Source: SG8-4 sp964598225 (GTDB taxonomy: Bacteria > Planctomycetota > Phycisphaerae > Sedimentisphaerales > Anaerobacaceae). Taken from it: a DNA stretch of 6,838 nucleotides. The stretch is from assembly GCA_964598225.1 (NCBI GenBank), contig CAZRBG010000125.1:1-6838 (forward strand), read 5' to 3'. The position numbers were made by a program, and so were the translations under genes. This document shows positions 1-4,945 of this stretch, piece by piece. Numbering within the stretch: the stretch's first letter is position 1; each line of letters starts with the position of its first letter. Below the pieces are notes generated by a model. That model saw nothing but the letters and a program-made list of their open reading frames with translations. It ran no database searches and was not told the DNA's origin.

Positions 1-2
1 AA

Positions 3-59
3 CCCAAGAACGCTGATTTGACCTTGAAAGTTATCCACGAAGTGACGAACATGTGTTAG
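3..59 (+). CDS. Possible 3' end of an unknown gene (partial, left edge)
   Basis: Frame 3 is open from the window edge to a TAG at 57-59 and reads as 18 protein-like residues (PKNADLTLKVIHEVTNMC). The other two plus frames stop within the first 21 bases. The minus strand is also open over this short stretch, so the call rests on composition alone. No family can be named. If real, it lies about 150 bases upstream of the rhomboid gene, with a promoter-like sequence in between, so the two would not need to be co-transcribed. Confidence 0.25.
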   Translation, partial: PKNADLTLKVIHEVTNMC

Positions 60-98
60 TGCGTATCAAGGCAGTCAATAAGATTTCCCATTGAACAA

Positions 99-126
99 TT
101 GCCGAAACCGGCGATATATGTATAAT
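99..126 (+). promoter_or_regulatory. Candidate sigma-70-type promoter of the rhomboid gene
   Basis: TTGCCG at 99-104 and a perfect TATAAT at 121-126 are separated by 16 bases. Transcription would begin near 133 and leave a leader of about 75 bases before the ATG at 210. A small GCCG-AAAC-CGGC hairpin (101-112) overlaps the -35 region. The -10 match is strong and the -35 match is partial. Assigned by eye. Confidence 0.45.
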
Positions 127-209
127 ATATGTGAGCAGCCTTGACGGGCAGGACGAAGATATGTTCTCTTCGTTGATTACAGTATATTTTTGTCGTTCCG
201 AGCACTATT

Positions 210-1073
210 ATGGGACTTTACGATAGAGATTACACGCAGGAGGGTTATCAGTCGCGCTACGGACACGGACCCAATATGCGGTTCATGCTGCCGACTATTA
301 CGCCGGTAGTAAAGTGGCTGCTGATTATTAATGTAGCCGTATTTCTGCTGACTTTTATCATCTCTCCGCTTGGAGAGTTCGCTTACTATTGGCTTTCGGT
401 GTTTCCGGAGACCGTGGGAATGGCTTTGCAGCCGTGGCGAATAATAACTTACCAGTTTCTGCACAGCGTCTATGGATTCGGCCACATTTTTGTGAACATG
501 CTCGTCCTTTTCTTCTTCGGCCCCATGCTGGAAAGATATTGGGGCAGCAAGAAGTTCCTGATCTTCTATCTTATCTGCGGCGCAACCGGAGGCGTGCTGT
601 ATCCTTTGCTGGTTTTTGTGGGGTGGTTGGGAGCAGCGCCTTTAGTTGGCGCCTCGGGTTCGATCTTGGGAATGCTGGCGGCGGGCGCTATACTGTTTCC
701 GAACCTGAGAGTGTACGTATGGGGAATCTTCCCCATAAAACTCATGTTCCTTGCAATAATATTTGCTGGAATCGCCGTTCTGACTCTTTTACGTCCCGAC
801 CAGTTCGGCAACGCCGGCGGTCAGGCGGCTCACCTCGGCGGAATGATTGCCGGAGCTGTCTACGTGCTCTCACAGTCATGGCGCGACCAGTTCACTTCGA
901 AAATGAGGTTCAGTCGCCGGCAGAAGCGCGTGACCGACGAGCGGGACCTTCAGGTCGAGCTTGATCGAATTCTGGAAAAAGTGCACAACTCCGGCCTGCA
1001 AAGCCTGACCTCCAAAGAAAAGAAGATCCTCAAAGAAGCCACCAGAGCCGAACAAATGCGCGGCAGATTCTAA
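210..1073 (+). CDS. Rhomboid family intramembrane serine protease
   Basis: A 287-residue polytopic membrane protein that should cleave transmembrane substrates within the bilayer. The rhomboid signatures are complete: HxxxN in an early helix (H92, N96), the GASG catalytic serine motif (G147-G150, nucleophile S149) and the catalytic histidine in AHLGG (H208). Hydrophobic segments cluster at about 34-52, 92-104, 116-138, 149-163, 175-194 and 206-221. The soluble N-terminus (MGLYDRDYTQ) and the charged C-terminal tail (about 248-280, with LDRILEKV and SLTSKEKKIL) resemble the extra segments of planctomycete and Bacteroidetes rhomboids; the tail looks like the DUF6576-type domain. No clear Shine-Dalgarno precedes the ATG at 210, but the conserved-looking N-terminus supports this start. 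The physiological substrate cannot be told. Nothing after the stop codon looks like a terminator, and the gene appears to stand alone. Confidence 0.93.
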   Translation: MGLYDRDYTQEGYQSRYGHGPNMRFMLPTITPVVKWLLIINVAVFLLTFIISPLGEFAYYWLSVFPETVGMALQPWRIITYQFLHSVYGFGHIFVNMLVLFFFGPMLERYWGSKKFLIFYLICGATGGVLYPLLVFVGWLGAAPLVGASGSILGMLAAGAILFPNLRVYVWGIFPIKLMFLAIIFAGIAVLTLLRPDQFGNAGGQAAHLGGMIAGAVYVLSQSWRDQFTSKMRFSRRQKRVTDERDLQVELDRILEKVHNSGLQSLTSKEKKILKEATRAEQMRGRF

Positions 1074-1097
1074 AGCATTCTAACAGGACCCAACGTC

Positions 1098-1174
1098 TCA
1101 TTCCGAGCGCAGCTCTACCGTCATCCCGAATTAGCCGAAGCCCTGAGCAAAGTCGAAGGGGCAGCCGAGGGACC
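1098..1174. repeat. Intergenic repeat fragments of the TCATTCCGAGCGCAGC / CCCTGAGCAAAGTCGAAGGG type
   Basis: Three pieces look like widely dispersed bacterial intergenic repeats: TCATTCCGAGCGCAGC at 1098-1113, CGTCATCCCGAA at 1119-1130, and CCCTGAGCAAAGTCGAAGGG at 1141-1160, followed by AGGGACC. They occur in tandem but not as intact hairpins, suggesting overlapping, decayed copies of one REP-like family. Recognition is from memory of similar sequences in other genomes; no copy count is possible here. Confidence 0.45.
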
Positions 1175-1317
1175 CATTAAAACAGCCTCGCGGAGCGGCT
1201 CCTTATCCTTCTGGTCCGGTTCAGTTAGAGCCTCTAAGAATTGCACAAGAAGAATCAAACCACACGGCAGGGCACGAGCGAATGCTGAATTTGTGATGCC
1301 TGAATTGCCTTCACCTT

Positions 1318-1344
1318 GTCATTCCCGCGAAGGCGGGAATCCAG
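1318..1344. repeat. REP-like palindrome (GTCATTCCCGC...GCGGGAATCCAG)
   Basis: A perfect 8-bp stem (ATTCCCGC at 1321-1328, GCGGGAAT at 1333-1340) encloses a GAAG tetraloop, flanked by GTC and CCAG. This sequence type is common between genes in many bacterial phyla and is usually a non-autonomous REP-like element mobilised by a RAYT (IS200/IS605-like) transposase encoded elsewhere. No such transposase is in the window. Confidence 0.7.
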
Positions 1345-1350
1345 AAAGGT

Positions 1351-1371
1351 AGGGTGCGATGTATCGCACCA
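1351..1371. repeat. 21-bp palindromic repeat, left copy
   Basis: The core GGTGCGATGTATCGCACC (1353-1370) is itself a palindrome: 8-bp arms GGTGCGAT/ATCGCACC around a central GT. The whole 21-base unit recurs as an exact reverse complement at 4601-4621, and matching stops at both ends of the unit. It sits 6 bases after the REP-like hairpin and just before the AT-rich gene cluster. Confidence 0.85.
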
Positions 1372-1574
1372 ATCGAAAAATCACACAAATAACTAAAGCA
1401 GCCCTCATTTCATACCGATATAGCCTCCAAACAATCTTTATGGGTGAGACAGACCTCACAGCATTTGATAAGCACCACTTCGCCAAAATTACCGATATGT
1501 TCTGATAAATTTTTGAAGGATGGGAAAGTCTTGATAGGAATTAAGAACAGCAAATAAATGAAAGGCAATGTATC

Positions 1575-1886
1575 ATGGTTAATGTTAATTACGACTCAAA
1601 AATTATTCAGGAGTTTGCAGACAGGCTTTACAAAAGAGCTAATTCCATCGTTGCTATGTATACATTAATTGGCCTGTTTCTTGGCTCCGTTCCTGCGTTT
1701 TTTCTTATGACTGAATCAGAGATAGAGACAACAACAGCAGTGATTGTCGCAGGCATTGTTGCTTTATTTGGCGGTTTGATAGGTTTTTCAACTGGTCGCG
1801 AGCGAGTTTTCCGCATGAAATTGCAGGCTCAAACTGCTTTATGTCAATTGAAAATTGAACAAAACACAACCGGCAGAAACACGTAA
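1575..1886 (+). CDS. Small membrane protein with two transmembrane helices, unknown function
   Basis: A 103-residue protein. An N-terminal amphipathic stretch (FADRLYKRANSIV, 14-26) leads into two predicted membrane helices at about 25-45 and 55-74, followed by a charged segment (GRERVFRMKLQAQTALCQLKIEQNT, about 74-98) that should be cytoplasmic. The second helix is glycine-rich (GGLIGFSTG). I recall similar small proteins ending in KLQAQ..LCQ.KIE as conserved hypotheticals in several phyla, but no function is established. An AAGG at 1562-1565 lies 9 bases before the ATG. It is the first gene of the AT-rich cluster; the next ORF begins about 10 bases after its stop. A membrane anchor, sensor or effector subunit are all possible; none can be shown. 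Confidence 0.75.
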   Translation: MVNVNYDSKIIQEFADRLYKRANSIVAMYTLIGLFLGSVPAFFLMTESEIETTTAVIVAGIVALFGGLIGFSTGRERVFRMKLQAQTALCQLKIEQNTTGRNT

Positions 1887-1896
1887 AGGGGAGTTT

Positions 1897-2103
1897 TTGG
1901 CAAAGAAAATGAAAAACGGAAAGTCAGGCAAGGCTCGAGAATTTTATAAGAAGGTATTTCAGTTAAATCGAAATAACGAGACGTCGTATGAAGCTATAGA
2001 GCATTTTATGAGATTCATCAAAGATGCCGCAACATGGCGGAAACCTCGCCCTCGAAAGGAAGAACGAAATAATGGAACAGATAACGGGGCAAAACATGAG
2101 TAA
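1897..2103 (+). CDS. Small basic hypothetical protein
   Basis: About 68 residues, lysine- and arginine-rich, with no membrane segment. The core (KAREFYKKVFQLNRNNETSYEAIEHFMRFI) looks helical and amphipathic, and the tail is highly charged (RKPRPRKEERNN). The start is uncertain. TTG at 1897 gives a natural MAKKMKNG beginning and follows an excellent AGGGGAG (1887-1893), though at a short 3-base spacing. ATG at 1909 is also possible with a 15-base spacing. An upstream TTG at 1855 would overlap the previous gene by 32 bases and has no ribosome binding site. The 3' end overlaps the next gene's start, suggesting translational coupling. No family recognised. Confidence 0.5.
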   Translation: MAKKMKNGKSGKAREFYKKVFQLNRNNETSYEAIEHFMRFIKDAATWRKPRPRKEERNNGTDNGAKHE

Positions 2104-2482
2104 TGGAAAAACGAATAAAGCGAACAAACTCAGTAATTCGGTATTTTGGATTGCGGTACTGGCTATGGGTGCTGTGCTTGTGATCCTCACCCTTTTTGGT
2201 GACCAATGGTTTGGTCCACCAGAGATGGGACGGGCCGACATAGCCCAGGCGAGCGAATTTCAAAAAGACCTATTGGAGTTCCAGATACGGAATTGGTTAA
2301 ACGAACGTGGAAAAGAAAAGGGGCTTGACAGAAAATGTGTAGCGGTCTCGCTTGTAAAAGAATCAACAAACAAATATGTTGGTTTTGCAGAGTTCTATAA
2401 TGGAGATCAAATCGATGTCGAGGCTGTTACAGATGGGGACGACGTGCTTTTTCGTGCAAAGCCAAGTGTTTCTTTCAGATAG
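2072..2482 (+). CDS. Single-pass membrane-anchored protein with small C-terminal domain
   Basis: A 136-residue protein from the preferred ATG at 2072, which follows AAGGAAG (2056-2062) by 9 bases. ATG 2096 (GGGG at 2086-2089) is an alternative and an upstream ATG at 2024 is less likely. A polar, Asn/Lys-rich N-terminus (1-22) precedes one strong hydrophobic segment (about 23-43). The soluble part (about 58-127) has a helix (FQKDLLEFQIRNWLNERGKEKG) followed by alternating strand-like stretches (VAVSLVKES, YVGFAEFYNGDQIDVEAVTDGDDVLFRA). That pattern resembles small domains found C-terminal to zinc-ribbon or membrane segments in bacterial hypothetical proteins; the resemblance is from memory. 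The start overlaps the previous gene by 32 bases. Function unknown. Confidence 0.7.
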   Translation: MEQITGQNMSNGKTNKANKLSNSVFWIAVLAMGAVLVILTLFGDQWFGPPEMGRADIAQASEFQKDLLEFQIRNWLNERGKEKGLDRKCVAVSLVKESTNKYVGFAEFYNGDQIDVEAVTDGDDVLFRAKPSVSFR

Positions 2483-2509
2483 GAAAGCAAGAACATTATC
2501 ATATTCTAT

Positions 2510-2644
2510 ATGAAAGGTGCACATGCAGACGACATGAAACAAAAGTGTATTGTGTTAATGAAAAGACACAAGTACAAAGGGCAAAATTGCTCTCTTCTTG
2601 AAATGATAAATATCAAGGTAAAGATATTCAGGAAACCGCAATGA
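2510..2644 (+). CDS. Possible 44-residue small ORF, or read-on of the upstream gene
   Basis: ATG at 2510 opens a 44-codon basic ORF (MKGAHADDMKQKCIVLMKRH...) whose TGA (2642-2644) overlaps the ATG of the next gene as ATGA. No good ribosome binding site precedes it. The same frame is open from directly after the TAG at 2480-2482 that ends the upstream gene, so it could also be a former C-terminal extension cut off by a stop codon. The ATGA overlap is the main argument that it is translated. Confidence 0.3.
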   Translation: MKGAHADDMKQKCIVLMKRHKYKGQNCSLLEMINIKVKIFRKPQ

Positions 2645-3258
2645 AGAAACAAATCATCTGCAGAAATTGTGGAACGGTAGGTTACCCAAGGAACGAATGC
2701 AAGGGGCGGCTCTGCACAGAATTATTCATCTGGTTGCTTCCTGTTGTTATATCCTTTTGTGCTTTCGCATATTACAATAGTGAATATGGCATGAACTTCG
2801 ACCAATTTCTATATTACATTTCTACCCCTTTTACGGATGCGTCCATTGCTTTGGTATTCTCTGGCGATCCAATCGCTTTTGCTGATCTGGAGTCACTTCG
2901 AGAATTAGTATCTGACATGTCCCAAGAAAAAGCATTAAAGCTGTTGTTCGATCAAGAAAATACTATAACTCTTTTGAATGCCACGTTTTTGCTGTTTTGG
3001 GGAGTTGGGCTTATATATTCTTTGTGGAGGTGGTTGTCAAGACGACCCGTCTGTTACTCCTGTGGTGTTGGGAAGGATTGCCTTGTACCGTTAGATACGC
3101 CGTTGGCGAAAGAACTGCTAAACCAATACAAACACGAGTTTCAAAGCGATGAAAAAACAGGTGTACTTTCTCAAATCGAAAGATTGGCAGAATTGAAAGA
3201 AAAAGGTGTTTTGTCAGAAGAAGAATTTCAGTCCCAAAAGGCAAAATGGATAGCTTAA
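2641..3258 (+). CDS. Zinc-ribbon, two-helix membrane protein with C-terminal SHOCT domain
   Basis: A 205-residue protein. Order of parts: a CxxC zinc knuckle (C7, C10, in CRNCGTVGYP), a membrane helix (about 26-45), a polar loop of about 60 residues with helical character (about 46-108), a second membrane helix (about 109-132, ending GLIYSLWRWLSRR), a second CxxC knuckle (C138, C141, in CYSCG) followed by VPLDTPLAKEL, and a SHOCT-like domain (about 174-205, IERLAELKEKGVLSEEEFQSQKAKWI). In the usual small zinc-ribbon family the two knuckles are joined by one short hydrophobic stretch with an LIYSIWR-type end; here that stretch appears split by the loop. Two helices would keep both knuckles and the SHOCT on the same side of the membrane. 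CAGGAA at 2629-2634 lies 6 bases before the ATG. Function unknown; SHOCT domains are usually oligomerisation or interaction modules. Confidence 0.8.
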   Translation: MKKQIICRNCGTVGYPRNECKGRLCTELFIWLLPVVISFCAFAYYNSEYGMNFDQFLYYISTPFTDASIALVFSGDPIAFADLESLRELVSDMSQEKALKLLFDQENTITLLNATFLLFWGVGLIYSLWRWLSRRPVCYSCGVGKDCLVPLDTPLAKELLNQYKHEFQSDEKTGVLSQIERLAELKEKGVLSEEEFQSQKAKWIA

Positions 3259-3330
3259 TTGGTATTTGGAGAAATTAAGTTACTTCGCTATTAATAGCAC
3301 TCAGAAATATGAAAGACGGCAGAGTTCGGA

Positions 3331-3339
3331 AAGGGAGGT
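3331..3339 (+). promoter_or_regulatory. Strong ribosome binding site that sets the nuclease-like gene start
   Basis: AAGGGAGGT, 7 bases before the ATG at 3347, is the strongest Shine-Dalgarno in the window. It argues against the in-frame TTG at 3266, which would add 27 polar residues without a comparable signal, and suggests this gene is translated well despite the 88-base gap from its upstream neighbour. Confidence 0.8.
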
Positions 3340-3346
3340 AACTCAA

Positions 3347-4264
3347 ATGGGTAATTATACACTTGATCAACTTCGAGAAGAAGGACCGCCATTTGCTATG
3401 GCAATGCTTTTGAAGAGGTGTATACAGGGCAGTGAACCTTTTGTGACTTATCAAAATATACGAGACGAGTTACAATATCAACTCGGCATCGATACTATCT
3501 TTCCCCTTCACATAGGACACGTTGCTGGCTCTTTGATGGACCAAATTTGGTCCATCAAATTGAAAATTGCCCGAGAGGCACCTTTGATCAACGCGTTGGT
3601 AACGCGGTCGAGCGGAATTCCCGGCAACGGAATAGGGAATTACTTTGCCGATAGATACAAAATCGAAAGCTATCGCAATTGGAAAAAGATACCGTCCGGA
3701 AAGAAAAAGGAGATTGTGAATAGAGAGCGAATAAAGATTATGCGCTATACGGACTGGGAAAAACTAAACAAAGAACTCTTTGGTTCCACAGCGCTATCTA
3801 AGCTGCGCATACGCAAGGGAACTGAAATAGACGGATTTTCGCCAAACGGAAATAATTATGGCGGTCCCGCTGAAAGCGAAGAACATAAAAGATTAAAGAA
3901 TTGGGTAGCTGCACACCCACATGAAATTGGCCTCCGCACATCGTTTGTAAAACGCAAAACTGAACACCGATTGCTCTCAGGAGATATAGTAGATGTTCTT
4001 TTTCAAGATGCTAATGAATTCGTAACCGTCGAGGTTAAATCCTGCCGATCAAATGATGAAGACTTTCGACGAGGGATTTATCAGTGCGTAAAATACCGGG
4101 AAGTCAAAGAAGCGGAACAGTTTCCATATAAAGTGAAAGTTACAACGTTATTGGTTACTGAACGGAAACTCAGTTCTGAATTGAAAACACGAGCTCGCGA
4201 TCTTGATGTTAGATTTAGGTGCGTTTCTGTGAACAACGGTCGAGGCGGGATGTCTTTAAACTAA
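3347..4264 (+). CDS. PD-(D/E)XK nuclease-fold protein with unknown N-terminal domain
   Basis: A 305-residue soluble protein. The C-terminal part (about 175-293) has the order expected of a PD-(D/E)XK nuclease: a helix with acidic residues (SEEHKRLKNWV, E178/E179), SGDIVDVLF (D213 or D216), a strand ending VEVK (E229, K231) and a following helix with GIYQCVKYREV (Q246, Y250). A restriction- or repair-like endonuclease acting on DNA is therefore plausible. The N-terminal part (about 1-105) contains FVTYQNIRDEL, IFPLHIGHVAGSLMDQI and APLINALVTRSSGIPGNGIG. This order recalls a winged-helix, MGMT/ATL-like DNA-recognition layout (TYG..IA, VG.AL, RV..DG), but the ATL catalytic motif is absent and the likeness is weak. 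A basic linker (110-160) joins the parts. It is the last gene of the cluster and converges with the minus-strand PUR gene 34 bases away. It contains a perfect 28-bp palindrome. Confidence 0.65.
   Translation: MGNYTLDQLREEGPPFAMAMLLKRCIQGSEPFVTYQNIRDELQYQLGIDTIFPLHIGHVAGSLMDQIWSIKLKIAREAPLINALVTRSSGIPGNGIGNYFADRYKIESYRNWKKIPSGKKKEIVNRERIKIMRYTDWEKLNKELFGSTALSKLRIRKGTEIDGFSPNGNNYGGPAESEEHKRLKNWVAAHPHEIGLRTSFVKRKTEHRLLSGDIVDVLFQDANEFVTVEVKSCRSNDEDFRRGIYQCVKYREVKEAEQFPYKVKVTTLLVTERKLSSELKTRARDLDVRFRCVSVNNGRGGMSLN
3532..3559. repeat. Perfect 28-bp palindrome inside the nuclease-like gene
   Basis: The left arm TTTGATGGACCAAA (3532-3545) is followed directly by its exact reverse complement TTTGGTCCATCAAA (3546-3559), with no spacer. 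In frame it encodes SLMDQIWSIKL in a part of the protein that otherwise reads normally. Matching stops at the next base on each side. It could be a dimeric protein's binding site, a cruciform or a self-complementary mRNA segment; the sequence alone does not decide. Confidence 0.9.
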
Positions 4265-4298
4265 GCAGAAATGTTATAAAAAGGATATAAACGGGACA

Positions 4299-4574
4299 TT
4301 ACCTGTCATATGCTCCGGCAAACAATCGAAAAAGTCGATGTGTTTTCTTCTTTTGGACAAATTTTGCGGCCTTTTGGAAGGCTTTTGCAAATGCTTTGAG
4401 ATTTTCTTCGAAAACCATGACCCGGTTGTGTTGATAGTTTTTTCCGGATCGTCTGGATTCGCTGATAACCAGATATTTTTTGCCGCCTTTCGATTCCTTG
4501 ACATCGAAGAAGTAATGACGATTGCCCGCAGCAATTCTCTCTGTAAATATCTCGCGCCTTTCTTTATACCTCAT
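4299..4574 (-). CDS. PUR-alpha-like nucleic-acid-binding protein (DUF3276-type)
   Basis: A 91-residue protein with the core of the bacterial PUR family: EIFTERIAAGNRHYFFDVKESKGGKKYLVISESR (about 8-41) followed by YQHNRVMVFEENLKAFAKAFQKAAKFV (about 47-73). This gives the beta-beta-beta-beta-alpha order of a single PUR repeat; such proteins bind single-stranded DNA or RNA, as dimers where studied. The tail (74-91) is basic. The start at 4574 follows AGAGGA with a spacing of 7 on the minus strand. An upstream in-frame ATG (4613) lies inside the palindromic repeat and lacks a ribosome binding site. The gene converges with the nuclease-like gene and no clear terminator hairpin separates them. The 21-bp repeat at 4601-4621 lies in its likely leader or promoter region. 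Confidence 0.85.
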   Translation of the reverse strand: MRYKERREIFTERIAAGNRHYFFDVKESKGGKKYLVISESRRSGKNYQHNRVMVFEENLKAFAKAFQKAAKFVQKKKTHRLFRLFAGAYDR

Positions 4575-4600
4575 TGTTCTTTTCCTCTTTACAATTAAAA

Positions 4601-4621
4601 TGGTGCGATACATCGCACCCT
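4601..4621. repeat. 21-bp palindromic repeat, right copy (inverted)
   Basis: An exact reverse complement of 1351-1371; the core here reads GGTGCGATACATCGCACC (4602-4619). Orientation is defined by the central AC versus GT and by the extra C on one side. It lies 27 bases upstream of the PUR gene start (4574), so it could form a hairpin in that transcript. Together the two copies bracket the AT-rich gene cluster and the PUR gene. Confidence 0.85.
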
Positions 4622-4649
4622 GCGGGCCTGTTTGCCTATGCCGTTAATA

Positions 4650-4675
4650 ATCCTGTTTGATCCTGTAAATCCTGT
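4650..4675. repeat. Triple ATCCTGT (ACAGGAT) direct repeat
   Basis: ATCCTGT occurs at 4650-4656, 4660-4666 and 4669-4675, with starts 10 and 9 bases apart, close to one helical turn. On the minus strand it reads ACAGGAT three times after TTTTTAG. Similar GACAGGATTTACAGGAT sequences recur between genes of unrelated bacteria, to my recollection, so this may be a dispersed repeat. It lies about 75 bases upstream of the PUR start, where it could also act as a regulatory site. Confidence 0.7.
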
Positions 4676-4688
4676 CTAAAAATCTTTT

Positions 4689-4888
4689 CTACTCGATGCC
4701 TTTTCGGCAGAGGAGGGCAGCTTGGGTGAGCCGAATTCGCACACCCCGTGATGTCGTCGAAGTACACCTCACGCTGGCCGCCGGCGCCGGGGGGGCCTTT
4801 GTTGCGATCCTGATAGTAAGGTCTTTACATTGGTCAGATCGACACCCCGGCCGGCAAATTCGACAAAACGTTGGTTCCAACTCAATGT
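4689..4888 (-). pseudogene. Decayed C-terminal fragment of a jelly-roll (LamG-like) secreted protein
   Basis: On the minus strand, one frame (4888 to about 4817) reads TLSWNQRFVEFAGRGVDLTN and continues VKTL. A second frame (about 4815 to 4750) reads YQDRNKGPPGAGG then QREVYFDDI. Joined, they match the end of carbohydrate-binding-type jelly-roll domains common in planctomycete secreted proteins, with the order WN..L..FA..GVDLTNVKT..IG..DRN.P..GG.G.VYFDDI (family pattern recalled, not searched). A single frameshift near 4816 separates the halves and another may follow DDI. Upstream sequence is AT-rich and shows no further protein. The fragment is too short to function. It may be the residue of an older gene cut by insertion or deletion. 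Confidence 0.55.
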
Positions 4889-4933
4889 CCGTCTCGATTT
4901 TCAGCCTTCAATCGAACATGACATTATTATATG

Positions 4934-4945
4934 ATTGTATACAAT
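4934..4945. promoter_or_regulatory. Operator-like palindrome ATTGTATACAAT
   Basis: A perfect 12-bp palindrome that overlaps the -35 of the candidate sulfatase promoter. The inner TTGTATACAA fits the TNGTNNNACNA-type consensus of FadR-subfamily GntR regulators, which often repress sugar-acid and sulfatase/permease-type operons. Binding would block RNA polymerase. No regulator gene is in the window. Confidence 0.5.

Larger units (their letters stand above)
1074..1574. other. Intergenic region with REP-like repeat debris, no convincing gene
   Basis: About 500 bases separate the rhomboid gene from the AT-rich cluster. The first 300 hold repeat-like pieces (1098-1174 and 1318-1371, listed separately). 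The rest, 1372-1574, contains no convincing promoter and only one short open stretch (ATG at 1440, 21 codons, no ribosome binding site). The cluster upstream of 1575 must be driven from here or from further left, but no good -35/-10 pair is visible by eye. Confidence 0.6.

Noticed and set aside
177..485. 102-codon minus-strand ORF opposite the rhomboid gene
   Set aside because: It lies antisense to a well-supported gene, has low-complexity basic composition, and shows no recognisable family.
389..964. 191-codon plus-strand ORF inside the rhomboid gene
   Set aside because: It is a frame shadow of the rhomboid coding sequence; the Arg/Ser/Gly-rich translation has no domain-like pattern.
1440..1505. 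21-codon ORF (MGETDLTAFDKHH...) before the AT-rich cluster
   Set aside because: It reads somewhat protein-like but has no ribosome binding site or family likeness; too short to support.
1963..2263. Minus-strand ORFs opposite the small basic and anchored proteins
   Set aside because: They are antisense to a compact plus-strand operon with good ribosome binding sites, and their translations look like shadows.
4265..4298. Possible bidirectional terminator between the convergent nuclease-like and PUR genes
   Set aside because: No hairpin with a T-run could be found by eye in these 34 bases.
4338..4598. 86-codon plus-strand ORF opposite the PUR gene
   Set aside because: The minus strand gives a clear PUR-family protein; the plus reading is Phe/Leu/Cys-rich because it mirrors Lys/Glu codons.
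4782..4791. CCGGCGCCGG 10-bp palindrome
   Set aside because: It lies in a GC-rich run within the decayed gene; short and explained by composition.
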